Positions 55,338-63,852 of a stretch of 64,000 bases of DNA are shown here, in pieces. Under the pieces are notes generated by a model. It saw nothing but the letters and a program-made list of their open reading frames with translations. It was not told the DNA's origin and did not search any database. Within the stretch, counting starts at the first letter, position 1. Each line of letters begins with the position of its first letter. The position numbers and the translations under genes are program-made. The DNA is from Mesorhizobium amorphae CCNWGS0123 (GTDB lineage Bacteria; Pseudomonadota; Alphaproteobacteria; Rhizobiales; Rhizobiaceae), in NCBI RefSeq assembly GCF_001686985.1, contig NZ_CP015318.1:5640001-5704000 (forward strand), in the 5' to 3' direction.

Positions 55338-55372
55338 TTGCCGCACGCGTACTGTTCCACAAGGTTGACGGC

Positions 55373-56518
55373 ATGACCCCCGAGAACGAGGCGGCGGCGC
55401 GCTATTTCTCCGCCATCACGGCGGCGCTGAGCGGGCTGGAAGTGTTCATGCGCGACGACCGCTCGCCGCTCTACCGGCACGGCATCGTCGCCAAGATCGT
55501 CGCCGAATACATTGCCCGGCTGGACAAATCGTTTTCCTGCTGGCGCAACCGTCTCGGCTTCATGGACACGTTCCGCATCTCGCGCGCCGACAGCGGCTAC
55601 CCCGTGTTCCAGAACCTGCTGGAACTGGAGAACGACCGCCGCCAGGCCGATACGCGCCTTGCCGGCATCCCGCTGGCCGGCGAGCTGCGCGAGGAGATGG
55701 CCGACTTCATCCTGCGCCACAAGGAATTCCCGCAAGCGCTGCAGAAGTCGATGGCCGAGCGGCTCTATCTGGAGGACGTCAAGAGCGGGTCGACCTTCGG
55801 CCCGTTCACGCTGGCGCAGACGGCAAAGGTCTCCGTCAACCCGAAGACGCTGCGGCCCTATTATCTGGTCCACTGGGCCAGTTTCGACGGCAGCGCGAAC
55901 CTGCCGCTGATCTACATGGTGACCGTGGAGGACTCATCCGAGGACATGATCCGGCAGCTCGTCGACAGCAGCGGCAAGCTGAACGAAAGGGTCGACATTC
56001 CCCTGCCGGTGGACGGCCTGCTCAATCCCGAACTCGCCCACCGCTTCGACGATTTCACCGAGAAGAACTCGGCCTACACGCTGTCGCCGGCGACCATTGC
56101 CGTGAACCTCGACAAGGATTTCGAGCCGCTGCATCCCAAGCAGCTGCGCCGCGTCGTGCTCGGCCCGTTCTATTCGGCGGGGATCACCGACAACAACACG
56201 ACGGTGACGGAAGTGCTGGCCAAGGTGCGCAAGCCCGAGAACGCCTGGCTGCTGACCTGGACCATCCAAGAGGTCTATTCGAAAGCCGAAAAGCCGGGCC
56301 GCAAGGGGCTATTTTCGAGCGAGAAGACGACGCAGGAATTCTTCATCAACACCGACGACCTGGAGGCCGCCCGCCAGGGCGTGTCGAGCTACGAGAACCA
56401 TGCGCTGATCCCGCACGAAGCCTACCAGGCGCTCTACGCCGCCGGCGAAGCGCAGAAGATCTTCTCCGGCTACAAGGTCCACATCCTGTCCAAAGGACAG
56501 GTCATCAGCGACGTCTGA
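55373..56518 (+). CDS. Uncharacterised protein of the AAA+/DUF2333 operon
   Basis: A 381-residue soluble protein I do not recognise. The first 140 residues are helical (FSAITAALSGLEVFMRDD, YIARLDKSFSCWRNRLGF); the rest alternates beta strands, for example LIYMVTVEDSSED near 180 and LRRVVLGPFYSAGITDN near 262. Neither signal peptide nor transmembrane segment. GC-rich third positions and AAGG ahead of the ATG support real coding. It lies 35 bases after the coiled-coil gene and 24 before the ATPase gene, so all are probably one transcript. Possibly a substrate-binding or regulatory partner of the ATPase. Confidence 0.85.
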   Translation: MTPENEAAARYFSAITAALSGLEVFMRDDRSPLYRHGIVAKIVAEYIARLDKSFSCWRNRLGFMDTFRISRADSGYPVFQNLLELENDRRQADTRLAGIPLAGELREEMADFILRHKEFPQALQKSMAERLYLEDVKSGSTFGPFTLAQTAKVSVNPKTLRPYYLVHWASFDGSANLPLIYMVTVEDSSEDMIRQLVDSSGKLNERVDIPLPVDGLLNPELAHRFDDFTEKNSAYTLSPATIAVNLDKDFEPLHPKQLRRVVLGPFYSAGITDNNTTVTEVLAKVRKPENAWLLTWTIQEVYSKAEKPGRKGLFSSEKTTQEFFINTDDLEAARQGVSSYENHALIPHEAYQALYAAGEAQKIFSGYKVHILSKGQVISDV

Positions 56519-56542
56519 CCGTCAACCCGCGGAGCATCCTTC

Positions 56543-58453
56543 ATGGACACCGGCCTGACCACGATTTCGGAAGCCGCAATCGAAAAGCACCGCGCCACCG
56601 CGCAGAGCTTCATCACCCGCATCGTCGTGCTGGAGGATCCCTCGCGCGAATCCGGCACAGCGCTTGCCGGCACCAACCGCCGATTCGTCTCGACCGTCTC
56701 GGTCGGCTCGGTGCGCCGCACCCGCGAGGTCGAGCTGTCGAAAACCGTCGCCGCCATCCATCCCGACGACCAGCTGATGACCATCCAGCAGCACACGCTT
56801 TTGTTTCGCGCCCGGCGCGGGCTGGCGATCGCGCTGGCCATATCGGATGTCTTTGCCGAAGGCTCGGACCTCGAAAGCCTGCAGGCCAAGAACGCCCGCG
56901 CCCCGCTCGAGGGCGACGAAGCCGCCACCTTCAAGAAACTTCTGTCGGCCTCGGCCTATATCTCCGCCTTCAGCCTCGCCTCCTATCTGTTCCAGTTGGT
57001 CGACAGTGACGGCGAGGCGCCGAACGATATTGCGGAACCGGATTTCCTGTTCGACACCCAGCAGGATGCGGTGAAGTCGATCGTCGCCGGCCTCGACAAG
57101 GCAATCGCCGGCTCGAAGGACGATGCCGATCTGATGACCCGGGCGCGCGCCTTTGCCCGTGTTGCGATCGATGGACTGCTGGCGCGAAAAGGCCGTTTCG
57201 ACGGCATCGGGCCGTTCGAGAATGCCCATATCCGCATCGACGTCGACGACTTCACCCTCGACGGCTTCGACGTCGCGCCCGGCAAGCGCTCCAAGCCGCT
57301 GGCGATGACCTTCAAGAAACCGGAAGAGGTCGTCGGCAACCACATCGCCAAATACCAGTCGGTCAAGCTCGCCAAGATGCTGATGGCCTATGATTTCGAG
57401 CGCGAATTGAACCCCTTCGTCGAACTCGGCGGCTTCCTGTTCACCTTCATCGGCGACGGCGCGCCGGGCACCGGCAAGACGACGCTGATCCAGATGATTG
57501 CCGGCCTCGTCAACAATTACTGCCAGGTCGCCGGCTATCCCTTCGCCTATGAGAATTTCGGCGTCGACCAGATTTCGTCCTACCAGGGAAAATCCGGCCA
57601 GAACTGCCGGCAGTTCATCAACAATGTGCTCAATCCGCGCGTCATCGGCTTCGGCACCGTCGACGATATCGACCAGGTGGCGGCGCGCCGTTCCGACGAC
57701 CGCGCCTCGGCCGGCCAGCAGGAGATCACCGGTGTCCTGATGGACGCCTTTGCCGGCGCCGGCACCGTGGTGCGCGGCAATTGCTCCTTCGGCATGTTCT
57801 CCAACTATCCCGAGAACGTCGACGACGCTCTGCGCCAGCGCGCCGGCGCCCGCTGGCTGGTCGACGGGCCGCAGAGCCGCGACGACTACATCGACATCTT
57901 CGTCCTGCTCGCCGGCAAGAACCACAAGATCCCGCTCGGCGACCACAAGCTCTACGCCGCCCAGGAAATCCAGCGTGCGGTGACGGAAGCCTATGAGGAG
58001 CATGAAAAGCCGCAGGAAGACGGGCTGATGAAGGTCTACGAGCGCTACATCAAGGAAAGCGGCGCGCCGAAGTCGATGGCCGACATCGGCACCTATCTGC
58101 ACATGATCAAGGACGCCGAACCACGCTTCACCGGCCGCGCCATCAAGAACGTCACCGACGCCATCAAGATGCGCGCCATGGACATCGAGCTGCCCGATGA
58201 GTGGTTCGAGAAGCCGGAAGCCTTCATGCACAAGGGCTACGATGAGAAGAAGGCGATGATCGAGGAACTGCGCGGACCGTTCTCGATGGATATGGTCATG
58301 CAGGAGATCAACCGCTATGCCGACTCGGAATTCCGCTACTCCGACAAGTCGGACGACGCGGCAGTGACCAAGATGATCCGCGACACCAGGCTGCGCGACC
58401 GCGCCGTGCGCGAAATCGAGGAGATGAAGGCCAAGGGAAATTGGAATGCGTAA
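56543..58453 (+). CDS. AAA+ ATPase of the AAA+/DUF2333 operon
   Basis: A 636-residue ATPase. The N-terminal 285 residues have no motif I know. The AAA+ core follows: Walker A GDGAPGTGKTT at 304-314, a Walker B-like element FGTVDDID at 370-377, then a sensor strand ending SNYPEN and an arginine-rich stretch LRQRAGAR at 430-437 that could give the finger. GC-rich and well preserved. A large novel N-terminal domain on an AAA+ engine suggests that it remodels a specific partner; the neighbouring coiled-coil and membrane proteins are candidates. Confidence 0.9.
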   Translation: MDTGLTTISEAAIEKHRATAQSFITRIVVLEDPSRESGTALAGTNRRFVSTVSVGSVRRTREVELSKTVAAIHPDDQLMTIQQHTLLFRARRGLAIALAISDVFAEGSDLESLQAKNARAPLEGDEAATFKKLLSASAYISAFSLASYLFQLVDSDGEAPNDIAEPDFLFDTQQDAVKSIVAGLDKAIAGSKDDADLMTRARAFARVAIDGLLARKGRFDGIGPFENAHIRIDVDDFTLDGFDVAPGKRSKPLAMTFKKPEEVVGNHIAKYQSVKLAKMLMAYDFERELNPFVELGGFLFTFIGDGAPGTGKTTLIQMIAGLVNNYCQVAGYPFAYENFGVDQISSYQGKSGQNCRQFINNVLNPRVIGFGTVDDIDQVAARRSDDRASAGQQEITGVLMDAFAGAGTVVRGNCSFGMFSNYPENVDDALRQRAGARWLVDGPQSRDDYIDIFVLLAGKNHKIPLGDHKLYAAQEIQRAVTEAYEEHEKPQEDGLMKVYERYIKESGAPKSMADIGTYLHMIKDAEPRFTGRAIKNVTDAIKMRAMDIELPDEWFEKPEAFMHKGYDEKKAMIEELRGPFSMDMVMQEINRYADSEFRYSDKSDDAAVTKMIRDTRLRDRAVREIEEMKAKGNWNA

Positions 58454-58462
58454 GGGCGTGCA

Positions 58463-59755
58463 ATGAAACCCGATCTGCTGCGCGACAACGAGCTGATTTA
58501 TGGCCGGCTGCTGACGGTTGACGAGCCGCATCTGATCCAGCGCTACAACAAGGCGATGGTAGCCTTCGGGCTCGAAGCCACCAAGCTGAAGAGCTTCCAG
58601 ATCGACCGCACCGGCTTTTCGCCTGAGGTCGCCGACGAATGCGGCGATTACGACTATCTCGATCCCAACGAGGTCAACCGCCGCTTCATCATCCTGACGC
58701 CTTCGCAGATCGACCTGCCGGTGGTCCACACCGCCTTCTCCAACACCTCGCAGCTGATGTTCGAGTTCATGTCGAAGAACCAGCGCGCCATCGATGCGCT
58801 GACCATCAAGGACGTCATCTACGGCGAGATCGAGGATTCGGTTCCCAAGGTCAACGACATCGAGGATCTGCTGTCGATCAACCAGGTCGAGTTCAAGGTG
58901 CTGTCGGCCGAAGACGTGCTGGGCAAGGCGGCCGAACTCGGCAAGCTTGTCGACCGGCTGAAGCAGGAACCCGATGCCTGGCGCGACAGCGCCATGCTGC
59001 AACGCATGGTGGACCTCGCCAAGATCTGCGGCGACATCCGCGAAAACGCGCTGGTGCCCGACCAGGTGATCTTCCGCCACAACGCTTTTTGGACGAGCCA
59101 TTTCGGCGGCCTCTACGTGTTCGTCGATCCGGATATGACGACTGTCGTCGGCGACCCGGCAGCTCCAGGCTTCCGCCGTTCGCGCCCGTGGCAGGTGAGC
59201 TATCTGTCGATCAACGACGCCGACAAGGTGTTCAGGTTCCTCGCCGCGACCGGCCGTATCGAATTGCCGCGCGCCTCGTGGATCGAGGCCTCCGGCTATC
59301 TCGAACACCGTGCCGAGATGGTGGTGCGCGCGCTGATCCGCGACAGCGAACCCGACCGCAACCTGACCGACGTCGACAAGGTCTGGCTGCAGACCTGGAT
59401 CCACGGCCATGCCGATTTGATCACCAGGGACGGCAATTTTCCGTTCCTCAACGCCGCCAAACGCGAGGTCGCCCAGCTTGGCCATCTCAAGATCGAGGAC
59501 GTGTTCCCGCAGCAGCGCTTCCTGGTGATCCGGGCGAAGCCCGATCATCCCGATGCCTGGCTGACCAACCAGCTGATCTCGGATTTCGTGCCGCAGGACT
59601 TCGTCTCGCGCTACGTCTTCAACAAGCCGGGCTTCTACAGGGACTTCGACGGCTACAGCGACGCCTGGCGATCGCATGTTGTGGACGTTCTGAAAACCAC
59701 ATATTTGAAGGACAAGGTGGCGTTTCGCACGCGCCTCTACGGCCTAACTGACTGA
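58463..59755 (+). CDS. Uncharacterised protein (DUF6638-like) of the AAA+/DUF2333 operon
   Basis: A 430-residue soluble protein, starting 9 bases after the ATPase stop. Residues 1-110 (LIYGRLLTVDEPHLIQRYNK, GDYDYLDPNEVNRRFI) and 160-330 look like two folded domains. I recall similar rhizobial proteins listed as DUF6638, with modest certainty. No catalytic motif, signal or membrane segment is visible. It always appears, in my memory, next to the AAA+ and DUF2333 genes in Rhizobiales, which needs checking. Probably a structural or regulatory partner of the ATPase. Confidence 0.82.
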   Translation: MKPDLLRDNELIYGRLLTVDEPHLIQRYNKAMVAFGLEATKLKSFQIDRTGFSPEVADECGDYDYLDPNEVNRRFIILTPSQIDLPVVHTAFSNTSQLMFEFMSKNQRAIDALTIKDVIYGEIEDSVPKVNDIEDLLSINQVEFKVLSAEDVLGKAAELGKLVDRLKQEPDAWRDSAMLQRMVDLAKICGDIRENALVPDQVIFRHNAFWTSHFGGLYVFVDPDMTTVVGDPAAPGFRRSRPWQVSYLSINDADKVFRFLAATGRIELPRASWIEASGYLEHRAEMVVRALIRDSEPDRNLTDVDKVWLQTWIHGHADLITRDGNFPFLNAAKREVAQLGHLKIEDVFPQQRFLVIRAKPDHPDAWLTNQLISDFVPQDFVSRYVFNKPGFYRDFDGYSDAWRSHVVDVLKTTYLKDKVAFRTRLYGLTD

Positions 59756-59771
59756 TGGGGGTGTCATCGCC

Positions 59772-60893
59772 ATGCTTGATCCGATCGTGAATTTCTTCAC
59801 CCGGATTTTCCAGTGGATCGGCCGCGGCATCGGCCTCGCCATCGGCGCCATCCTATGGCCGTTCCTGTGGGCCGGGCGCTGGTACACGCAGCGCGGCTGG
59901 ATCCTGAAGGCCGTGCTCGGTACGGCGATCGTGATCTTGGTCGGACTGTACGGCTATTTCTTCTGGAACACGCAATATTGGAAGAACTTCAATCCTGCCT
60001 ATGCGGATGCTTATACATTCGCGCCGCCGGCCGGATCCGGCGAGCAAGTCACCGACGAAGGCGCGGAAGGCCAAGTCAAGACATGTACCAGGTCTGGCAT
60101 CGTGACGGTTGCGGCGGATTTGATCGATTTCAATGTCAATCAAAACGCCTGGATCTCGTCGATGATCCTGTACAAGTTAGGGCTCTTCGGCGTGGACTGG
60201 GACCATACACCGTTCCTGGACAACAAGGCGGCTTTCCAGCGCGGCGTACACCAGGCTGTACGACGCACCGCGGTCGAATTGGTTGACACGATCGGCCGAG
60301 TGCGCGGCACCAGCCAGATCGATCAAAACCTGCAGGATGCAAGAGGCGCGGTCGAATTCGACGAGGAAACGTGGTATTTCGGCCTTAGGCCATTCGGCCC
60401 CAAGACGCCTAGCCCCAGCTTCTACCGCACAGGCATCACGTCGCTTCGCACCTTCAACGACCGCCTGTTGAAATGCGAGGTGGTGTTCAACGCCCGCGCG
60501 GACAATCTGGCGAAGTTCGTCGACCGTATAGCCAGTGATATCGGTTCGACATCGGATATCCTCAGCAGACAGTCGCAGACAAACAACAATGGCTGGTTCG
60601 ATACGCGCGCGGACGACCGATTCTGGTTCGCCTACGGACAGCTCTACGGTTATTACGGAATCCTGAAAGCCACGCGCACTGATTTCAAGGCCGTTATCGA
60701 CACTCGCGGGCTCGGCCCGCTCTGGGACCAACTCGACCAGCAGTTTCAGGCGGCGCTGAAAATTCGACCCCTCATCATCTCAAATGGTCGGGAGGACAGT
60801 TGGATCATGCCATCCCACTTGACCACCATGGGATTCTACATGCTGCGGGTCCGCTCCAATCTCGTTGAGGTCCGGTCGGTTCTCGACCGCTGA
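59772..60893 (+). CDS. Membrane-anchored DUF2333 protein, last gene of the AAA+ operon
   Basis: A 373-residue protein. Residues 5-35 hold an amphipathic segment and 45-68 a transmembrane helix (LGTAIVILVGLYGYFFW); the remainder is probably periplasmic. FDEETWYFGLRPFG near 197, FAYGQLYGYYGILKATR near 284 and the C-terminal LTTMGFYMLRVRSNLVEVRS are the DUF2333 family marks. GGGGGTG precedes the start. From about 60060 on, codon use shifts towards less GC-rich choices than in its neighbours. A second 3' end of a DUF2333 gene follows directly, suggesting allele exchange. Confidence 0.88.
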   Translation: MLDPIVNFFTRIFQWIGRGIGLAIGAILWPFLWAGRWYTQRGWILKAVLGTAIVILVGLYGYFFWNTQYWKNFNPAYADAYTFAPPAGSGEQVTDEGAEGQVKTCTRSGIVTVAADLIDFNVNQNAWISSMILYKLGLFGVDWDHTPFLDNKAAFQRGVHQAVRRTAVELVDTIGRVRGTSQIDQNLQDARGAVEFDEETWYFGLRPFGPKTPSPSFYRTGITSLRTFNDRLLKCEVVFNARADNLAKFVDRIASDIGSTSDILSRQSQTNNNGWFDTRADDRFWFAYGQLYGYYGILKATRTDFKAVIDTRGLGPLWDQLDQQFQAALKIRPLIISNGREDSWIMPSHLTTMGFYMLRVRSNLVEVRSVLDR

Positions 60894-60927
60894 GCTTGAA
60901 ACCGCACCGGCACCGCCGCGAGGATGG

Positions 60928-61038
60928 CCGCACCTGACGACGATGGGCTTTTATGTGCCGAGAGTGCGGTCCAACATGGTCGAGATCAGCAACGTGATGA
61001 CGCATAGCGGTTTTGCCGGCATCGGCGGCGCTTGTTGA
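60928..61038 (+). pseudogene. Leftover 3' end of a second DUF2333 allele
   Basis: In one frame it reads PHLTTMGFYVPRVRSNMV followed by EISNVMTHSGFAGIGGAC and a stop, against PSHLTTMGFYMLRVRSNLVEV in the intact gene 100 bases upstream. No start or 5' part exists. It sits in the 431-base gap between the DUF2333 gene and fhs. The remnant and the intact gene use different codons, so it is the residue of a divergent allele rather than a fresh duplication. Confidence 0.85.
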
Positions 61039-61198
61039 TTTGCGTCGTCGCCCCTGTCGCATTCCGTGCATTGTGCGGCTGTTTTGAGACGGCGCACCGG
61101 CGCTCGCTCTGGCTTTTATACGGCGCCATAGCCGGGCGAGAAGACCCGAGACAGGTCGACAAGAATTTTTCTCCATGGGAAACATAGTTGCATGAAAG

Positions 61199-61228
61199 TT
61201 GACGCCAAGGCAGCGACAAGGGTAGAAC
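61199..61228 (+). promoter_or_regulatory. Candidate promoter of fhs
   Basis: TTGACG (61199-61204) and TAGAAC (61223-61228) are 18 bases apart, about 100 bases ahead of the fhs start. The -35 is good (5 of 6), the -10 only fair (4 of 6). No other convincing pair was found in this gap. Confidence 0.35.
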
Positions 61229-61324
61229 ATGCCCGCGCCTGCAGTGCCGGGCCGTTTCGAGCTTGCTTGCGACCAAACTGATCAAACCCGTCCCCTCCAT
61301 CGTCCAGTCCAGAGGAAAGCCGTC

Positions 61325-63004
61325 ATGGCCGAAGTGAAGTCCGACATCGAGATCGCGCGCGCCGCCAAGAAGAAGCAGATCCAGGAGATCGGCCAAAAGA
61401 TCGGCATCCCGACCGAGCATCTTTTGCCTTACGGCCACGACAAGGCGAAGATCTCCGCCGAGTTCATCAAGTCGGTGAAGGGCAACAAGGACGGCAAGCT
61501 GATCCTGGTCACCGCCATCAACCCGACGCCGGCCGGCGAAGGCAAGACAACGACGACGGTCGGCCTCGGCGACGGCCTCAACCGCATCGGCAAGAAGGCC
61601 ATCGTCTGCATCCGCGAAGCCTCGCTTGGCCCGAATTTCGGCGTCAAGGGCGGTGCCGCTGGCGGTGGCTACGCGCAGGTCGTGCCGATGGAGGACATGA
61701 ACCTCCACTTCACCGGTGATTTCCACGCCATCACCACCGCGCACAATCTGCTTTCGGCGCTGATCGACAACCACATCTACTGGGGCAACGAGCTCGGCAT
61801 CGACACCCGCCGCGTCGTCTGGCGCCGGGTGATGGACATGAACGACCGGGCGCTGCGCGAGATCATCTGCTCGCTCGGCGGCGTCGCCAACGGTTTTCCG
61901 CGCGAGGGTGGCTTCGACATTACCGTCGCCTCGGAAGTCATGGCGATCCTGTGCCTCGCAACCGACCTCAAGGACCTCGAAAAGCGCCTCGGCGACATCA
62001 TCGTCGCCTACCGCCGCGACAAGTCGCCGGTCTATGCCCGCGACCTCAAGGCCGACGGCGCCATGGCCGTTCTCCTGAAGGACGCCATGCAGCCCAACCT
62101 CGTGCAGACGCTGGAGAACAACCCGGCCTTCGTGCATGGCGGCCCCTTCGCCAACATCGCCCATGGCTGCAACTCGGTCGTTGCCACCACGACGGCGCTG
62201 AAGCTCGCCGACTATGTCGTCACCGAAGCCGGTTTCGGCGCCGATCTCGGTGCTGAAAAGTTCTTCGACATCAAGTGCCGCAAGGCCGGCCTAAAGCCGG
62301 CGGCTGCCGTCATCGTCGCCACCGTGCGCGCCATGAAGATGAATGGCGGCGTCAAGAAGGAAGACCTCGGCAAGGAGAACATCGAGGCGGTCAAGAAGGG
62401 CTGCCTCAACCTCGGCCGCCACATCGAGAACGTGAAGCAGTTCGGCGTGCCCGCGGTTGTGGCGATCAATCACTTCACCACCGACACCGACACCGAAATC
62501 CAGGCGATGAAGGATTTCGTCGCCTCGCTCGGCGCCCAGGCGATCCTGTGCAAGCACTGGGCCCAGGGCTCGGCCGGCATCGAGGATCTGGCGAAGAAGG
62601 TGGTCGAGATCGCCGAGTCCGGCGCCTCGCAGTTCTCGCCGCTCTATCCCGACGAGATGCCGCTGTTCGAGAAAATCAACACCATCGTCAAGCGCATCTA
62701 TCGCGGCGACGAGGCGATCGCCGACAAGTCGATCCGCGACCAGCTGCACGCCTGGGAACAGGCCGGCTACGGCAACCTGCCGGTCTGCATGGCCAAGACC
62801 CAGTATTCCTTCTCGACCGACCCGAACCTGCGCGGCGCGCCGACCGGCCACACCGTGCCGGTACGCGAAGTCAGGCTGTCGGCCGGCGCCGGCTTCGTCG
62901 TCATCATCTGCGGCGAGGTCATGACCATGCCCGGCCTGCCCAAGGCGCCATCCTCGGAGAAGATCTTCCTCAACGAAACCGGCCAGATCGAAGGGTTGTT
63001 CTAA
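61325..63004 (+). CDS. fhs: Formate-tetrahydrofolate ligase
   Basis: It makes 10-formyl-tetrahydrofolate from formate, ATP and THF, feeding one-carbon metabolism. The 559-residue protein shows the P-loop TPAGEGKTTTTVGLGDGL (about 68-85), EASLGPNFGVKGGAAGGGYAQ-like signature near 98-118, and the C-terminal PGLPKAPSSEKIFLNETG. AGAGGAAAGCCGTC precedes ATG 61325; the frame continues upstream without homology. It is monocistronic and ends at a strong terminator. In rhizobia it may recover formate from choline or methyl-group oxidation. Confidence 0.97.
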   Translation: MAEVKSDIEIARAAKKKQIQEIGQKIGIPTEHLLPYGHDKAKISAEFIKSVKGNKDGKLILVTAINPTPAGEGKTTTTVGLGDGLNRIGKKAIVCIREASLGPNFGVKGGAAGGGYAQVVPMEDMNLHFTGDFHAITTAHNLLSALIDNHIYWGNELGIDTRRVVWRRVMDMNDRALREIICSLGGVANGFPREGGFDITVASEVMAILCLATDLKDLEKRLGDIIVAYRRDKSPVYARDLKADGAMAVLLKDAMQPNLVQTLENNPAFVHGGPFANIAHGCNSVVATTTALKLADYVVTEAGFGADLGAEKFFDIKCRKAGLKPAAAVIVATVRAMKMNGGVKKEDLGKENIEAVKKGCLNLGRHIENVKQFGVPAVVAINHFTTDTDTEIQAMKDFVASLGAQAILCKHWAQGSAGIEDLAKKVVEIAESGASQFSPLYPDEMPLFEKINTIVKRIYRGDEAIADKSIRDQLHAWEQAGYGNLPVCMAKTQYSFSTDPNLRGAPTGHTVPVREVRLSAGAGFVVIICGEVMTMPGLPKAPSSEKIFLNETGQIEGLF

Positions 63005-63029
63005 GGGTCTCCTCTTCATAAGCAGCAAG

Positions 63030-63058
63030 GGGCGCCGCAGCCAATGCGGCGCCCTTTT
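63030..63058 (+). terminator. Intrinsic terminator of fhs
   Basis: A perfect nine-base-pair stem (GGGCGCCGC / GCGGCGCCC) with loop AGCCAAT, followed by TTTTA. It lies 25 bases past the fhs stop and also precedes the end of the convergent isochorismatase gene. Confidence 0.92.
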
Positions 63059-63078
63059 AGTTTGCGGATCGTGCTGAC

Positions 63079-63726
63079 TTACGCGGCATTGCGCGCCAGC
63101 GCCCGCTGGTTGGACGCATAGATCGTGTCGCGCTCCGGCAGCGCGCCCGACGTCAGGCAGTCGATCCACTCGGCGGTCTTGAGCACCGCCGCGAAGCGCG
63201 ATTGCAGGATGATGCTCACCACGCGATGGATGTCCTCGGCCGAGGCATAGCCGGCGCTGTTGGCATAGGGCACCGAGCCGGTGGCGTCGGAGAGGAACTC
63301 GACAGCAAAATCCATATGCACGGCGTGGATGATGGTCGAGAGATCGCAATTGTGCGTCATATAGCCGACAACCGCGATCGTATCGATCGCGTTGGCACGC
63401 AGCCAATCCTCGAGGTCCGTGCCGGTGAAGGCGCTCGGCAAGGTCTTTTCGACATAGTGGTCGCGGCTTCGTCTGGCGATCTCCCGATGCAGTTCGCCAC
63501 CATGGCTGCCCTTGGCGAAGATCGGCGATGTCTCCGGCGCCATTTGCTTGACGACCACGACCTTCACGCCGGCCTCGGCGGCCGCGTGCATGGCGCGCGC
63601 CACGTTGACGACGCTGTCGCGGAACGGCGGATGCTGGATGGCGAGGTTGCCGCCGTCATAGTCGTTCTGGACATCGACGACGACCAGCGCGCGCCGCGGC
63701 GCCCTGCTGTTGGCTGCTGCAGACAT
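63079..63726 (-). CDS. Isochorismatase-family cysteine hydrolase
   Basis: A 215-residue hydrolase. The catalytic triad is visible: Asp in VVVDVQNDYDGG (near residue 19), Lys in EKTLPSAFTG (near 95), Cys in VVGYMTHNCDLS (near 129, preceded by the cis-peptide). Family members hydrolyse isochorismate, nicotinamide or N-carbamoyl compounds; the substrate is not deducible here. AAGGA gives a ribosome site for ATG 63726. It diverges from a GlxA-type regulator across a palindrome-containing gap, so it is probably that regulator's target. Confidence 0.88.
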   Translation of the reverse strand: MSAAANSRAPRRALVVVDVQNDYDGGNLAIQHPPFRDSVVNVARAMHAAAEAGVKVVVVKQMAPETSPIFAKGSHGGELHREIARRSRDHYVEKTLPSAFTGTDLEDWLRANAIDTIAVVGYMTHNCDLSTIIHAVHMDFAVEFLSDATGSVPYANSAGYASAEDIHRVVSIILQSRFAAVLKTAEWIDCLTSGALPERDTIYASNQRALARNAA

Positions 63727-63791
63727 GGTGTTTTCCTTTCGGGCTTGGATCTGATTGGGCGAGGATAGGCGTGCCGCCGATCCTCCAAAAG

Positions 63792-63852
63792 TGTCCCGGT
63801 TGACATCATTCGAAAGAATCGGGACAAATTGCTTTCCAACCAAAGGTGTCCC
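63792..63852. promoter_or_regulatory. TGTCCCG/CGGGACA dyad between hydrolase and GlxA-type gene
   Basis: TGTCCCG (63792-63798) and its complement CGGGACA (63820-63826) enclose TTGACA and a nested ATTC-GAAA-GAAT dyad; a third TGTCCC (63847-63852) abuts the GlxA start codon. The arrangement fits an operator for the adjacent AraC/GlxA regulator acting on itself and on the hydrolase gene. Binding is inferred. Confidence 0.55.

Noticed and set aside
56522..59677. Leftward open frame of more than 1000 codons opposite the AAA+ and DUF6638-like genes
   Set aside because: It is the mirror of GC-rich coding DNA: no ribosome site, no family motif and a His/Asp/Val/Gln-rich composition typical of antisense frames here.
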